From NCBI RefSeq assembly GCF_004123195.1, contig NZ_SDLI01000001.1, positions 484,133 through 548,132 of the forward strand: a DNA stretch of 64,000 bases. Reading direction: 5' to 3'. How positions within the stretch are numbered: the first letter of the stretch is position 1; each line of letters begins with the position of its first letter. This DNA is from Ammoniphilus sp. CFH 90114. Its GTDB lineage: Bacteria > Bacillota > Bacilli > Aneurinibacillales > RAOX-1. A model generated the notes under the pieces. That model was not told where the DNA came from. It saw only the letters and a program-made list of their open reading frames with translations, and made no database searches. Positions 46,828 to 56,017 of the stretch are shown here, piece by piece. Position numbers and translations under genes: made by a program.

Positions 46828-49280
46828 ATAAAATTAGAGTCTATGAATACGCAAAACAAATAAACATGTCAAGTAAGGAGCTCATAAATGTCCTTAAGAA
46901 GGTGGATGTGGAAGTCGCCAACCACATGAGTACATTAGAAACTGAGGCGATAACCAGAGTGGAAAATCATCTAAAGGGACTCAAGAATAAAACGGACCAA
47001 CCTTCAGGATCTCCTTCGGTAGAGAATCGGAATCAGGACAATAGAACAAGTCAACGCCAACCCGGTGGCTCTGGTCACCAAGGAGGGCAGACTAACAGAC
47101 CACAATCTACAAGGCAAGACGAGAGATCTCAGAATCGAGGCCCAGGGCGTGATCAACGACCGAACCAGCGACCAGCCGCGGCTGGTCAAGGGAAACCGGG
47201 TCCACAGGGTCAACAAAGAGGAACAAATGAACAACAGAGAAGACCGTCTAATCAACAGGCGGCAAACAACAAGCCATTTCATGGTGAGAAGGAAAAGAGA
47301 GGGAATTTGGTGGAGAAGAAAAATAATAACAATAATAATAACAATAATGTGAAACCGAAAGTCGGTACCCCTACAACGGATGAAAATTACGCATCTCGTG
47401 GAAAGACAAAGGTAAAGTCAAAAGGGAATCCTAAGCGTTTTGATGATAATAAAAATTCAGTGGATTTCAGTAATAAGTTAAAGAACAAGAAGATGGGACA
47501 GCCAGAGCAAAGAGCTCCAAAACCACTTCCAGAAAAGCTTGTGTTTACTGAGGGAATGACAGTTGGGGAGTTAGCTAAGAAGTTAAATCGTGAATCTTCC
47601 GAGATCATTAAGAAGCTTCTTTTCCTTGGTGTCATGGCTAACATTAATCAAGAATTAGATGGGGATACGATTACTCTGATTGCCACAGAATATGGAGTCG
47701 AAGTAGAAGAGAAAATCCTAATCAATGAGTTAGAGTTCGAAACCATCGAGGAAATTGATGATCCTGCTCAATTGACTGAACGTCCAGCTGTGGTTACGAT
47801 TATGGGTCACGTAGACCATGGAAAGACGACACTCCTTGATGCTATCCGTGAAACAAAGGTAGTAACAACAGAGGCCGGAGGAATTACACAGCATATCGGC
47901 GCTTATCAAGTAGAAGTTAATGATAAGAAAATCACTTTCCTTGATACACCTGGTCACGCAGCTTTCACATCCATGCGTGCACGTGGAGCAAAGGTGACGG
48001 ATTTAACCATCCTAGTAGTAGCAGCAGATGATGGTGTTATGCCACAGACTGTGGAAGCTATTAATCATGCTAAGGCAGCTAATGTTCCTATTATCGTAGC
48101 GGTTAACAAAATGGATAAACCATCTGCGAATCCTGATCGTGTCATGCAAGAGCTCACTGAACATGGTTTAGTCTCTGAAGCATGGGGCGGCGAGACGATT
48201 TTCGTTAACCTCTCTGCACTTAAGAGAGAAGGATTAGATGAACTGTTAGAAATGATCCTACTTGTAGCAGAAGTTCAAGAATTTAAGGCAAACCCTGATA
48301 AAAGAGCAAGAGGAACCGTTATTGAGGCAGAACTAGATCGAGGCAGAGGACCTGTTGCAACGGTATTAGTGCAACATGGAACATTGAAAATTGGTGATCC
48401 ATTAGTTGTAGGTAGCGCCTTTGGTCGTGTGCGCGCGATGGTTAATGATAAGGGTCGCCGAATAAAAGAAGCTGGTCCTAGTACACCAGTCGAGATCACG
48501 GGTCTTAATGATGTACCACAAGCCGGGGATCAATTTATGGTTTTCGAAGACGAAAAGAAAGCTCGTTCCATCGGAGAGAAAAGAGCTTCTAAGCGTCGCG
48601 AAAATGAGTTAAAGGCATCTGCAAGAGTCTCTCTTGATGACCTGTTCAACCAAATCAAGGAAGGCGACGTAAAAGAGGTTGGCGTGATCATCAAAGCCGA
48701 TGTTCAGGGTTCAGCTGAAGCTCTTAAAGGCTCATTAGAAAAAATTAATGTTGAAGGTGCGAGAGTACGTATCATTCATACAGGGGTTGGGGCCATTACA
48801 GAATCCGATGTTGTGCTAGCAGATGCGTCTAATGCCATTATTATTGGCTTTAATGTACGACCTGATGCAAACGCAAAGTCTGTGGCTGAATCTCAAAAGG
48901 TGGATATCAGGTTGCACCGTATTATCTACAAGGTAATGGAAGAGATTGAAGCAGCAATGAAAGGAATGCTTGATCCAAGCTTTGAAGAAAAGACTATCGG
49001 TCAAGCAGAAGTACGCCAGGTATTTAAAGTGTCTAAGGTAGGTAATATTGCTGGATGTATGGTTACTGATGGGAAGATTACAAGAGATTCCGGCGTTCGT
49101 GTCATTCGTGATGGCATTGTTATTTTTGAAGGTAAGATCGATGCCTTGAAGCGTTTTAAAGACGATGCGAAAGAGGTTGCTAGAGGCTACGAGTGTGGAA
49201 TCACGATTGAAAAGTATAATGATATTAAAGAAGGAGACATCATTGAGGCCTTCATTATGGAAGAAGTTCCTGCTTCCTAA
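46824..49280 (+). CDS. infB: Translation initiation factor IF-2
   Basis: IF-2 is the GTPase that brings initiator tRNA to the 30S subunit. The product has 818 residues: an IF2_N domain, a long Gln/Arg/Asn-rich low-complexity linker (about 55-235), a second IF2_N, the G domain with [14 protein letters not shown] at about 327-340, DTPGHAAFT and NKMDK, then domains II-IV. Nine consecutive Asn at 167-175 are encoded by alternating AAT and AAC codons. Confidence 0.98.
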   Translation: MNKIRVYEYAKQINMSSKELINVLKKVDVEVANHMSTLETEAITRVENHLKGLKNKTDQPSGSPSVENRNQDNRTSQRQPGGSGHQGGQTNRPQSTRQDERSQNRGPGRDQRPNQRPAAAGQGKPGPQGQQRGTNEQQRRPSNQQAANNKPFHGEKEKRGNLVEKKNNNNNNNNNVKPKVGTPTTDENYASRGKTKVKSKGNPKRFDDNKNSVDFSNKLKNKKMGQPEQRAPKPLPEKLVFTEGMTVGELAKKLNRESSEIIKKLLFLGVMANINQELDGDTITLIATEYGVEVEEKILINELEFETIEEIDDPAQLTERPAVVTIMGHVDHGKTTLLDAIRETKVVTTEAGGITQHIGAYQVEVNDKKITFLDTPGHAAFTSMRARGAKVTDLTILVVAADDGVMPQTVEAINHAKAANVPIIVAVNKMDKPSANPDRVMQELTEHGLVSEAWGGETIFVNLSALKREGLDELLEMILLVAEVQEFKANPDKRARGTVIEAELDRGRGPVATVLVQHGTLKIGDPLVVGSAFGRVRAMVNDKGRRIKEAGPSTPVEITGLNDVPQAGDQFMVFEDEKKARSIGEKRASKRRENELKASARVSLDDLFNQIKEGDVKEVGVIIKADVQGSAEALKGSLEKINVEGARVRIIHTGVGAITESDVVLADASNAIIIGFNVRPDANAKSVAESQKVDIRLHRIIYKVMEEIEAAMKGMLDPSFEEKTIGQAEVRQVFKVSKVGNIAGCMVTDGKITRDSGVRVIRDGIVIFEGKIDALKRFKDDAKEVARGYECGITIEKYNDIKEGDIIEAFIMEEVPAS
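47322..47348 (+). repeat. Asn-codon microsatellite in infB
   Basis: Nine Asn codons (AAT/AAC) in the disordered linker of IF-2. Slippage by units of three would change linker length without a frameshift. Confidence 0.75.
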
Positions 49281-49334
49281 GATCTGTTAGGATAAACCCG
49301 TGATGTTAATCCAAAATAATTAAGCATAGTTTAC

Positions 49335-49356
49335 GCCGCCGGGTTCACTCGGCGGC
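49335..49356 (+). other. GC-rich hairpin between infB and rbfA
   Basis: A 9-bp stem (49335-49343 with 49348-49356, one G-U) with a TTCA loop, unusually GC-rich for this sequence. No T-run follows, so it is not a standard terminator. It occupies the gap where ylxP sits in Bacillus. Confidence 0.6.
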
Positions 49357-49380
49357 TCATTAATACTCGAGGTGATGGCC

Positions 49381-49740
49381 GTGAGTAAAGTTCGTGTTAG
49401 CCGTATTGGTGAACAGATGAAGAAAGAATTGAGTCAGATTATACAACGTGAAATAAAAGACCCTCGCATCGGGTTCGTTACCGTGACTGGTGTGGAAGTG
49501 GCAGGAGATCTACAATTAGCTAAGGTGTTTATTAGTGTTATGGGTAATGATGAACAAAGGGAAAATTCTTTAGGGGCTTTGAATAAAGCTAAGGGATTTA
49601 TACGTAGTGAATTGGGGAAACGAATCCAACTTCGACACACCCCTGACTTGCAATTCAAGGTGGATGAATCCATTACCTATGGCAGCCGTATTGAGACTAT
49701 ATTAAGAGATATTAAGAAGGATACGGATCATGACATATAA
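49381..49740 (+). CDS. rbfA: 30S ribosome-binding factor RbfA
   Basis: RbfA matures the 30S subunit and 16S rRNA 5' end. The product has 119 residues from the GTG at 49381, spaced six bases from GAGGTG. Signatures: [14 protein letters not shown] and [14 protein letters not shown]. Upstream in-frame codons (GTG 49372, ATG 49375) overlap the ribosome site. It overlaps nrnA by 11 bases. Confidence 0.95.
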   Translation: MSKVRVSRIGEQMKKELSQIIQREIKDPRIGFVTVTGVEVAGDLQLAKVFISVMGNDEQRENSLGALNKAKGFIRSELGKRIQLRHTPDLQFKVDESITYGSRIETILRDIKKDTDHDI

Positions 49741-50713
49741 AAAAGACCTAGAAGCAACCGGTCGTTTCCTAATGGAAAACGACCACTTTCTTGTTGTAAA
49801 TCACGTTAACCCAGATGGTGATGCTACGGGATCCCTTCTTGCCATGGGTCATATTCTTCAAGCGCTAGGAAAAACGTTTATTCTTGCTAACGAGGGGCCA
49901 ACCCCAGAGAAGTTCTTATTCATCCCTCTCAGTGAAAAGATTATAAACTTGTCTGAGGTGGAGCTGGATCAGATTTTTGATAGAGCAATTGCTTTAGACT
50001 GTGGAGATTTTCCACGAATAGGAGAAGCAGCACGGCTTTTATCGGAAGATGTGCAATTGCTTAATATTGATCATCATCCAACGAATGACTTATTCGGTCA
50101 AGTTAATCTTGTGCGGACAGATGCGTGCGCTACTGCAGAGATTCTCTACGATTTAGTAAAAGAAATGGGATTACCTTTACATACTAGTCTAGCTACAGCT
50201 CTCTATATGGGACTTTTGACTGACACAGGTGGATTTAGATACTCCAACACAACAGCTGAAGTTATGCATAAAGCCGCAGACCTCTTGAATCAAGGGGTTT
50301 CGCCTTCTGACGTTGCTGAGCGATGCTTAGAAACGATTACAGCTTCCTATTTGAAGCTATTACGGGAAGTCTTACCTACCCTAAACATGGATTTCAATGA
50401 TGAAGCTGCATTTTTAACCATTTCTTTAGAAGCCATGGAAGCAAGTCAGGCTAATCGGGAAGACATGGAAGGGCTTGTGAATTACGCCAGAAATATTGAA
50501 GGTGTAGAAGTTGGAATTCTTTTCAAACAGGTGGACGTGGAAACCGTAAAGGTCAGCCTTCGTTCAAAAAAACATATCGATGTCTCTGCCATTGCTAAAG
50601 CACTGGGCGGCGGCGGTCATGCAAAAGCAGCTGGGTGCACCGTTAAAGGCAATCTCGATGAAGTGACCCAGATTGTAAAGAACAGATTAGAACAGGCATG
50701 GGGTAACCAATAA
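49730..50713 (+). CDS. nrnA: Bifunctional oligoribonuclease/PAP phosphatase NrnA
   Basis: NrnA degrades short RNA oligonucleotides and dephosphorylates phosphoadenosine phosphate. The 327-residue product has the DHH domain ([13 protein letters not shown] with metal ligands, [20 protein letters not shown]) and the DHHA1 domain ending in [13 protein letters not shown]. It shares one base with the truB start. Confidence 0.95.
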   Translation: MTYKKDLEATGRFLMENDHFLVVNHVNPDGDATGSLLAMGHILQALGKTFILANEGPTPEKFLFIPLSEKIINLSEVELDQIFDRAIALDCGDFPRIGEAARLLSEDVQLLNIDHHPTNDLFGQVNLVRTDACATAEILYDLVKEMGLPLHTSLATALYMGLLTDTGGFRYSNTTAEVMHKAADLLNQGVSPSDVAERCLETITASYLKLLREVLPTLNMDFNDEAAFLTISLEAMEASQANREDMEGLVNYARNIEGVEVGILFKQVDVETVKVSLRSKKHIDVSAIAKALGGGGHAKAAGCTVKGNLDEVTQIVKNRLEQAWGNQ

Positions 50714-51633
50714 TGGATAAGATAGGCATTATTCCATTACTCAAACCACCAGGTATGACTTCCCATGACTGTGTAGGTAAACTCCGCAGAATATTGAAAA
50801 TGAAAAAAATAGGTCATACGGGTACCCTAGATCCATCTGTAATTGGAGTGCTTCCCATATGTATTGGACATGCAACAAGGGTAGTTGAGTATATTCAGGA
50901 TCTTCCTAAGGAGTATGTAGGAACCGTTTCTCTTGGACGTTCTACGACCACGGAGGATGCGGACGGAGAAACGGTTGAAGAGAGAAGTGTTACGACCCCT
51001 CTCTCGGAAGTGGAAGTTAAAGAGGTACTAAAAAGCTTCCTTGGGACTATTGATCAGGTTCCTCCTATGTATTCGGCTATTAAAGTGAATGGAAGAAGAT
51101 TGCATGAATTAGCGCGTGAAGGTAAAGAAATTGAGCGGAAGGCGAGATCTGTCCAGATCTACGAGCTTCATGTTCTCTCGATGGATCTTAATCCACCATA
51201 CCCAGAGATTACGATCCATGTAAAATGCTCAAAGGGAACATATATTAGAACACTATGCGTAGATATTGGGAAGAAGTTAAAGTATCCTGCTCATATGAAA
51301 AATTTGCAGCGTGTTGCAAGCGGTCCCTTCCGCCTAAAGGACTGCGTTACTTTTGAGCAGATCCAAGAGGCAGTAGAGGATGGAACCATTGATTCTATCA
51401 TTAAGCCGTTAGATTGGGCTCTGTTGCATTATCCTGAAGTGAGGGTGAATCTCGGGCAAGTCCCGGATATTTATAATGGTAAAAAAATTAGACTAGAAAT
51501 GGACTTCACTGAGGGTCAACTCATTCGGGTTTACTCAATGGAAGGAACGTTTTTAGCCTTATATAAAGCTGTATACTTGGAAGGGGAAGCTTGGGGTAAA
51601 CCGGAAAAAGTGTTTCGATTGGAAGGGGAATAA
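50713..51633 (+). CDS. truB: tRNA pseudouridine(55) synthase TruB
   Basis: TruB makes pseudouridine 55 in the T loop of tRNA. The 306-residue product has KPPGMTSHDCVGKLRRIL and the catalytic D40 in GTLDPSVIGVLPI, where the usual small residues after Pro-Ser are replaced by Val-Ile. KGTYIRTLCVDIG follows. The ATG overlaps the nrnA stop in the sequence TAATGG. Confidence 0.96.
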   Translation: MDKIGIIPLLKPPGMTSHDCVGKLRRILKMKKIGHTGTLDPSVIGVLPICIGHATRVVEYIQDLPKEYVGTVSLGRSTTTEDADGETVEERSVTTPLSEVEVKEVLKSFLGTIDQVPPMYSAIKVNGRRLHELAREGKEIERKARSVQIYELHVLSMDLNPPYPEITIHVKCSKGTYIRTLCVDIGKKLKYPAHMKNLQRVASGPFRLKDCVTFEQIQEAVEDGTIDSIIKPLDWALLHYPEVRVNLGQVPDIYNGKKIRLEMDFTEGQLIRVYSMEGTFLALYKAVYLEGEAWGKPEKVFRLEGE

Positions 51634-51638
51634 AAAAC

Positions 51639-52571
51639 ATGATCATACAGCACTTGCAGTATCCCTTAGAAGCCCTCGAGTATCATCCTAGTGTGCTGGC
51701 GATTGGATATTTTGACGGCGTTCATCAAGGGCATCGAAGAGTTATTCAGAAGGCAATGGATGTGGCAAAAGAAAAAGGATTAAGTTCTGCTGTCATGACG
51801 TTTCACCCTCATCCAAGGGAAATACTTGGGCAAAGCGGTTATACTCATTATTTAACACCTTTAGAGGAAAAGCTTAACCTATTAGAGAAGATGGGGATTG
51901 AGCTCGCTTATGTCGTTGATTTTGACATTCCGTTTTCCTCAGTATATCCCCAGGATTTTATTAATGAATTTCTTATTCCGCTGCAAGCTAGGCATATCGT
52001 GGTTGGGTTTGATTATACATTTGGATATAGAGGGAAAGGAACGGCCTTTACTCTGCAAGAGTATAGCCATAATCGGTATGGGCTGGATGTTGTGTCTCCC
52101 ATCACACGTTACGGAGAAAAGATAAGTAGCACCATTATTCGCGAGTATCTTTATGGTGGTAAGATCCAGGAAGCTACTGAATTTCTAGGTAGGCCATACA
52201 GTATAAAAGGCATTGTTATTCATGGTGAAAAACGCGGAAGGCAAATTGGGTTTCCAACTGCTAATATTGGGCTAGAGGATCCTTATTTAATTCCACGAAC
52301 AGGCGTATATGCGGTAAGGATCTATTTTGAAGAGAAGATCCTGTATGGCGTAATGAATATAGGCATTAAACCCACCTTTGAACAGGAAAAAAAGGAGAAG
52401 AGCCTAGAAGTATATATTTTTGATTTTAGTGAAAATATGTATGATATGGATATACGGGTAGATTTTCTCTTTTTTATTCGCGAAGAACAGAAGTTTGCTG
52501 GTGTGGAGCAGCTTGTAAATCAAATCAGGCAAGATGTTAGCCATGCAAAAAGCCGAATCTTTGGTACTTAA
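51639..52571 (+). CDS. ribF: Bifunctional riboflavin kinase/FAD synthetase
   Basis: RibF converts riboflavin to FMN and then FAD. The 310-residue product has the adenylyltransferase domain with GYFDGVHQGHRRVI and STIIREYLYGG, and the kinase domain with GRQIGFPTANI and RTGVYAVRI. It closes the nusA-infB operon; no clear terminator follows. Confidence 0.96.
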   Translation: MIIQHLQYPLEALEYHPSVLAIGYFDGVHQGHRRVIQKAMDVAKEKGLSSAVMTFHPHPREILGQSGYTHYLTPLEEKLNLLEKMGIELAYVVDFDIPFSSVYPQDFINEFLIPLQARHIVVGFDYTFGYRGKGTAFTLQEYSHNRYGLDVVSPITRYGEKISSTIIREYLYGGKIQEATEFLGRPYSIKGIVIHGEKRGRQIGFPTANIGLEDPYLIPRTGVYAVRIYFEEKILYGVMNIGIKPTFEQEKKEKSLEVYIFDFSENMYDMDIRVDFLFFIREEQKFAGVEQLVNQIRQDVSHAKSRIFGT

Positions 52572-52645
52572 ATGCGCTACTTAGAGATTGAAGAGTTATA
52601 TTGCATGCAAGACCAGCATAATCTTTGTAATAACTGAAATAGACA

Positions 52646-52674
52646 TTTACTCGTCCAAGAATTTATGCTATACT
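52646..52674 (+). promoter_or_regulatory. Sigma-A-type promoter for the small-gene pair and rpsO
   Basis: TTTACT (52646-52651), 17 bases, TATACT (52669-52674) with an extended -10 TGC. The leader of about 115 bases contains a small hairpin, TAGTAG with CTACTA (around 52709-52728). It gives the two small genes and probably rpsO a start independent of the ribF operon. Confidence 0.7.
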
Positions 52675-52795
52675 AACTCGTGGTAATTTCTTATTAGCTA
52701 AACGAGCTAGTAGACTTCCTCCTACTACACTTTCACTTGGATTTGATCTCACGGAGAAGATTAAAGTTTCGGTACTGTGAAGAAGGGAGAGGTTC

Positions 52796-53029
52796 ATGAT
52801 GAAATTGCCGAAGGCCGATGATACAGATCGGCAATTAAGTAAACTTTGCCAAGAAGTGGCCAATATATGTTGCAGTGATGAATTTAAGAGACTGCACAAG
52901 GAAATGTTTAAGATCTACCGAAAAAACGGATTAACTGATGCCCATAGGGTTGCATTCCAAGATTCATTGTTTACAATGTATCTTGAGCAGCTCCATTCTG
53001 AGGCAAGGGAAGAAATTCCCTACCTTTAG
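52796..53029 (+). CDS. Small hypothetical protein upstream of rpsO (first of pair)
   Basis: I do not recognise a family. The 77-residue product (75 or 76 from the second ATG at 52799) is predicted mostly helical, with a CC pair at residues 25-26, mixed charge and no membrane segment. AAGGGAGAGG before the ATG is a strong ribosome site. The stop is three bases before the next start, so the two are likely coupled. In Bacillus subtilis ribF is followed directly by rpsO, so this pair is an insertion in that order. Confidence 0.65.
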   Translation: MMKLPKADDTDRQLSKLCQEVANICCSDEFKRLHKEMFKIYRKNGLTDAHRVAFQDSLFTMYLEQLHSEAREEIPYL

Positions 53030-53032
53030 GCT

Positions 53033-53254
53033 ATGCATGTGATTATTACTTCACATGTGAAGCAGCGGATTCGTCAACATCGACAAGTGGGAATATCAGT
53101 ACCTGATATTATCCATCAAGCGAGATCAATACCTGGTACCGTGCCTGTAGCTACTCGTTTTCGAGGTTTTATGGCAAGCAGTGGAAGGGTTTTTGATATG
53201 GTGGTGAAGGACATTTCACAAGGAAGATTGGTAATCACGATTATTGGCAAGTAA
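53033..53254 (+). CDS. Small basic hypothetical protein upstream of rpsO (second of pair)
   Basis: I do not recognise a named family with certainty. The 73-residue basic product has the pattern TSHVKQRIRQHRQVGISVPDI, followed by a beta-rich C-terminus (VFDMVVKDI, GRLVITIIG). This layout recalls DUF4258/BrnT-type small proteins and the TIGR02530-like protein at 11487-11864. It has almost no ribosome site of its own and probably depends on translation of the gene before it. Toxin-like function is a speculation. Confidence 0.6.
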   Translation: MHVIITSHVKQRIRQHRQVGISVPDIIHQARSIPGTVPVATRFRGFMASSGRVFDMVVKDISQGRLVITIIGK

Positions 53255-53329
53255 CCTTTGGCTTGGATGACCGACATCACCGACGGTGTATCTCGGCTAA
53301 TGGGGATTATGATGAAGGAGGTGAAAAGG
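53255..53329 (+). promoter_or_regulatory. Candidate S15 leader structure before rpsO
   Basis: The 75 bases before rpsO contain CACC-GAC-GGTG (near 53277-53287) nested inside CCGA (near 53270) pairing with TCGG (near 53293), followed by the ribosome site AAGGAGGTG. S15 autoregulates its mRNA in several bacteria through leader structures that resemble its rRNA site. Whether this one does is inference. Confidence 0.35.
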
Positions 53330-53599
53330 ATGGCATTAACACAAGAACGCAAGCAACAGTTGATCGAAGAATACCGCGTACACGAATCCGATACAGGATC
53401 TCCAGAAGTACAGGTAGCTATCCTTACGGAGAAGATTAACTACTTAAACGGACATTTGCGCGAGCACAAGAAAGATCATCATTCTCGCCGTGGTCTTCTT
53501 AAGATGGTAGGACAACGTCGTAATTTGTTGACTTACTTGAAGAATTCCGATGTAACTCGTTACCGTGATCTTATCAATAAGTTAGGCTTACGTCGTTAG
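53330..53599 (+). CDS. rpsO: 30S ribosomal protein S15
   Basis: S15 is a primary 16S rRNA-binding protein. The product has exactly the usual 89 residues from the ATG at 53330 after AAGGAGGTG. Signatures: [43 protein letters not shown] and LIXKLGLRR-type end (LINKLGLRR). A strong terminator follows. Confidence 0.98.
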   Translation: MALTQERKQQLIEEYRVHESDTGSPEVQVAILTEKINYLNGHLREHKKDHHSRRGLLKMVGQRRNLLTYLKNSDVTRYRDLINKLGLRR

Positions 53600-53604
53600 A
53601 GAAT

Positions 53605-53627
53605 AAGCGGGGGCATTCCCCGCTTTT
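53605..53627 (+). terminator. Rho-independent terminator after rpsO
   Basis: An 8-bp stem AAGCGGGG (53605-53612) with CCCCGCTT (53618-53625), GCATT loop, followed by TTTC. Confidence 0.88.
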
Positions 53628-53686
53628 TCTGTTGTCTAGGATAATGTAAAATTATAGAAAAATACTCAAGGGTATCCATCTTTAAT

Positions 53687-53715
53687 TTTTCATTTATAGG
53701 AAATAATAGTATAAT
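53687..53715 (+). promoter_or_regulatory. Candidate sigma-A promoter for pnp
   Basis: A perfect TATAAT (53710-53715) with TTTTCA 17 bases upstream (53687-53692). The -35 is weak. It lies between the rpsO terminator and pnp. Confidence 0.55.
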
Positions 53716-53765
53716 GACGAAAGATCCAGTTTAAAATGACTATGGAGAAGGGAGGCCTACATATT

Positions 53766-55868
53766 ATGGAGATTTTTTCTTATGATTTAGGTGGTAGGAA
53801 GCTTACAGTCGAATACGGAAAAATGGCTAAGCAATCGAATGCGGCTGTATTAGTACGCTATGGAGACACTGCTGTTTTATCCACGGTGACGGCGTCCAGT
53901 CAACCATCCACTCTTGATTTTTTTCCCTTAACCGTGAACTACGAAGAACGCTTATATGCGGTAGGAAAAATTCCTGGAGGATTTATAAAAAGGGAAGGAA
54001 GACCAAGTGAAAAGGCTATTTTAGCCAGCAGGCTGATTGACCGTCCTATTCGTCCGCTATTTCCAGATGGGTTCCGTAACGAAGTTCAAGTTGTAAACAT
54101 TGTTATGTCAGTTGACCAAGATTGTTCCTCAGAAATCGCAGCGATGATTGGTACATCTATAGCCTTAAGTATATCTGATGTACCGTTTAACGGGCCGATT
54201 GGAGGAGCAGTTGTAGGAAGGATTAATGGAGAGTTCATCCTGAACCCTACGGTTGAGCAACAAAATCAAAGTGATATTCACCTTGTAGTCGCAGGGACGA
54301 AAGATGCCATTAATATGGTGGAAGCTGGAGCTCAAGAGGTTCCTGAAGAAGTGATGTTAGAAGCTATCATGTTTGGTCATGACCATATTCGTTCTGTTGT
54401 AACGTTTATCGAGGATATCCAATCGAAGGTCGGAAAGCCAAAAATGGAAGTTATTCTTCATGCTGTTGATACAGAAATCGACCAAGCGGTTAGAGAGTAT
54501 GCACAAGAGCGGCTTGTGGAGGCAGTTCGTATAGAAGAAAAACAAGCAAGGCAAGATGCAATAGACGCAATCAAAGAGGAAACGCTAGAGCACTTTGCTG
54601 AGATCTTTCCGGAAGGTTCTAAGAGTATATCAGAAGTGTTGTACACCATTGTTAAGGATGAAGTACGACGTTTAATTACTCATGATAAGGTTAGACCGGA
54701 TGGACGAGCTATTGATGAGATTCGTCCGATTACAGGTGAAGTGAACTTGTTGTCTCGGACACATGGCTCAGGGTTATTTACGCGTGGACAGACTCAAGCA
54801 CTGAGTATTTGTACACTAGGAGCACTTGGTGACGTTCAAATCTTGGATGGTCTTGGAATCGAAGAGAGCAAGAGATTCATGCATCATTACAACTTCCCTC
54901 CATTTAGTGTAGGTGAAGCACGTCCGCTTCGACCTCCTGGGAGACGTGAAATTGGCCATGGAGCTCTAGGGGAACGCGCGTTGGAGCCTGTTATCCCAAC
55001 TGAGGAAGAATTTCCTTATACGATTCGATTAGTCTCTGAAGTTCTTGAATCAAACGGATCTACATCCCAAGCTAGTATCTGCGCCAGCACACTAGCCATG
55101 ATGGATGCTGGAGTACCCATCAAGGCACCGGTTGCAGGGATTGCCATGGGTTTGGTTAAGTCAGGAGACTATGTCACAGTTCTTTCTGATATTCAAGGGA
55201 TGGAAGATCATCTAGGAGATATGGATTTTAAAGTGGCAGGGACAAGCAATGGAGTTACAGCCCTCCAAATGGATATTAAGATTGATGGTATCGATCGAGC
55301 TATACTTGAACAAGCACTTACACAGGCTCGTGTTGGACGCCTACACATTCTCGACCGTATGTTAGAAGCCATCTCCCAACCAAGACAGAGCTTGTCACAA
55401 TTCGCTCCTAAGATACTAACTATGAAGATTCATCCCGATAAGATCCGTGACGTTATCGGACCAGGTGGTAAGATCATCAATAAGATCATTGAAGAGACCG
55501 GTGTCAAGATTGACATCGAACAAGATGGACGCATTTTTATTGCCTCTGTTGATGAAGCCATGAACCAGCGGGCAAAGCAGATTATTGAAGATTTAGTGCG
55601 TGAGGTTGCAGTAGGTCAGACGTACTTAGGGACAGTAAAACGAGTCGAAAAGTTCGGGGCTTTCGTTGAAGTGTTCGCAGGTAAGGAAGGTTTGGTGCAT
55701 ATCTCTCAATTGGCTGAAGAAAGAGTGGCTAAGGTAGAGGATGTTGTTTCAGTAGGAGATCAGATCATGGTCAAAGTTATTGAAATCGACAATCAAGGAA
55801 GGGTTAACCTTTCACGCAAAGTGCTTCTCAAGGAAGCAAAAGAACAACAAGAAAATCCAACAACCTAG
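53766..55868 (+). CDS. pnp: Polyribonucleotide nucleotidyltransferase (PNPase)
   Basis: PNPase is the phosphorolytic 3'-5' exoribonuclease of mRNA decay. The product has 700 residues from the ATG at 53766: two RNase PH domains separated by a helical domain ([33 protein letters not shown]), a KH domain ([20 protein letters not shown]) and an S1 domain ([24 protein letters not shown]). The nearest Shine-Dalgarno, AAGGGAGG, is 12 bases upstream, a little far; an in-frame ATG at 53739 precedes it and lacks family similarity. Confidence 0.97.
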   Translation: MEIFSYDLGGRKLTVEYGKMAKQSNAAVLVRYGDTAVLSTVTASSQPSTLDFFPLTVNYEERLYAVGKIPGGFIKREGRPSEKAILASRLIDRPIRPLFPDGFRNEVQVVNIVMSVDQDCSSEIAAMIGTSIALSISDVPFNGPIGGAVVGRINGEFILNPTVEQQNQSDIHLVVAGTKDAINMVEAGAQEVPEEVMLEAIMFGHDHIRSVVTFIEDIQSKVGKPKMEVILHAVDTEIDQAVREYAQERLVEAVRIEEKQARQDAIDAIKEETLEHFAEIFPEGSKSISEVLYTIVKDEVRRLITHDKVRPDGRAIDEIRPITGEVNLLSRTHGSGLFTRGQTQALSICTLGALGDVQILDGLGIEESKRFMHHYNFPPFSVGEARPLRPPGRREIGHGALGERALEPVIPTEEEFPYTIRLVSEVLESNGSTSQASICASTLAMMDAGVPIKAPVAGIAMGLVKSGDYVTVLSDIQGMEDHLGDMDFKVAGTSNGVTALQMDIKIDGIDRAILEQALTQARVGRLHILDRMLEAISQPRQSLSQFAPKILTMKIHPDKIRDVIGPGGKIINKIIEETGVKIDIEQDGRIFIASVDEAMNQRAKQIIEDLVREVAVGQTYLGTVKRVEKFGAFVEVFAGKEGLVHISQLAEERVAKVEDVVSVGDQIMVKVIEIDNQGRVNLSRKVLLKEAKEQQENPTT

Positions 55869-55873
55869 TACAA

Positions 55874-55911
55874 GGGAAAATATCGGTTTGTTTTAGAAAT
55901 CGATATTTCCC
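55874..55911 (+). other. Hairpin after pnp
   Basis: GGGAAAATATCG (55874-55885) pairs with CGATATTTCCC (55901-55911) with one bulged A and a 15-base loop. It begins five bases past the pnp stop but lacks a T-run, so it is a weak terminator or a 3'-end stabiliser. Confidence 0.55.
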
Positions 55912-56017
55912 GAACTAGATATCTTAGTCACATAATGGCATGAAGTTAAGAATATAATACACCATTTCAACATAACTTGTACCATTGGAGAAACGGAATT
56001 CAATGGAGGTGGGTGTT

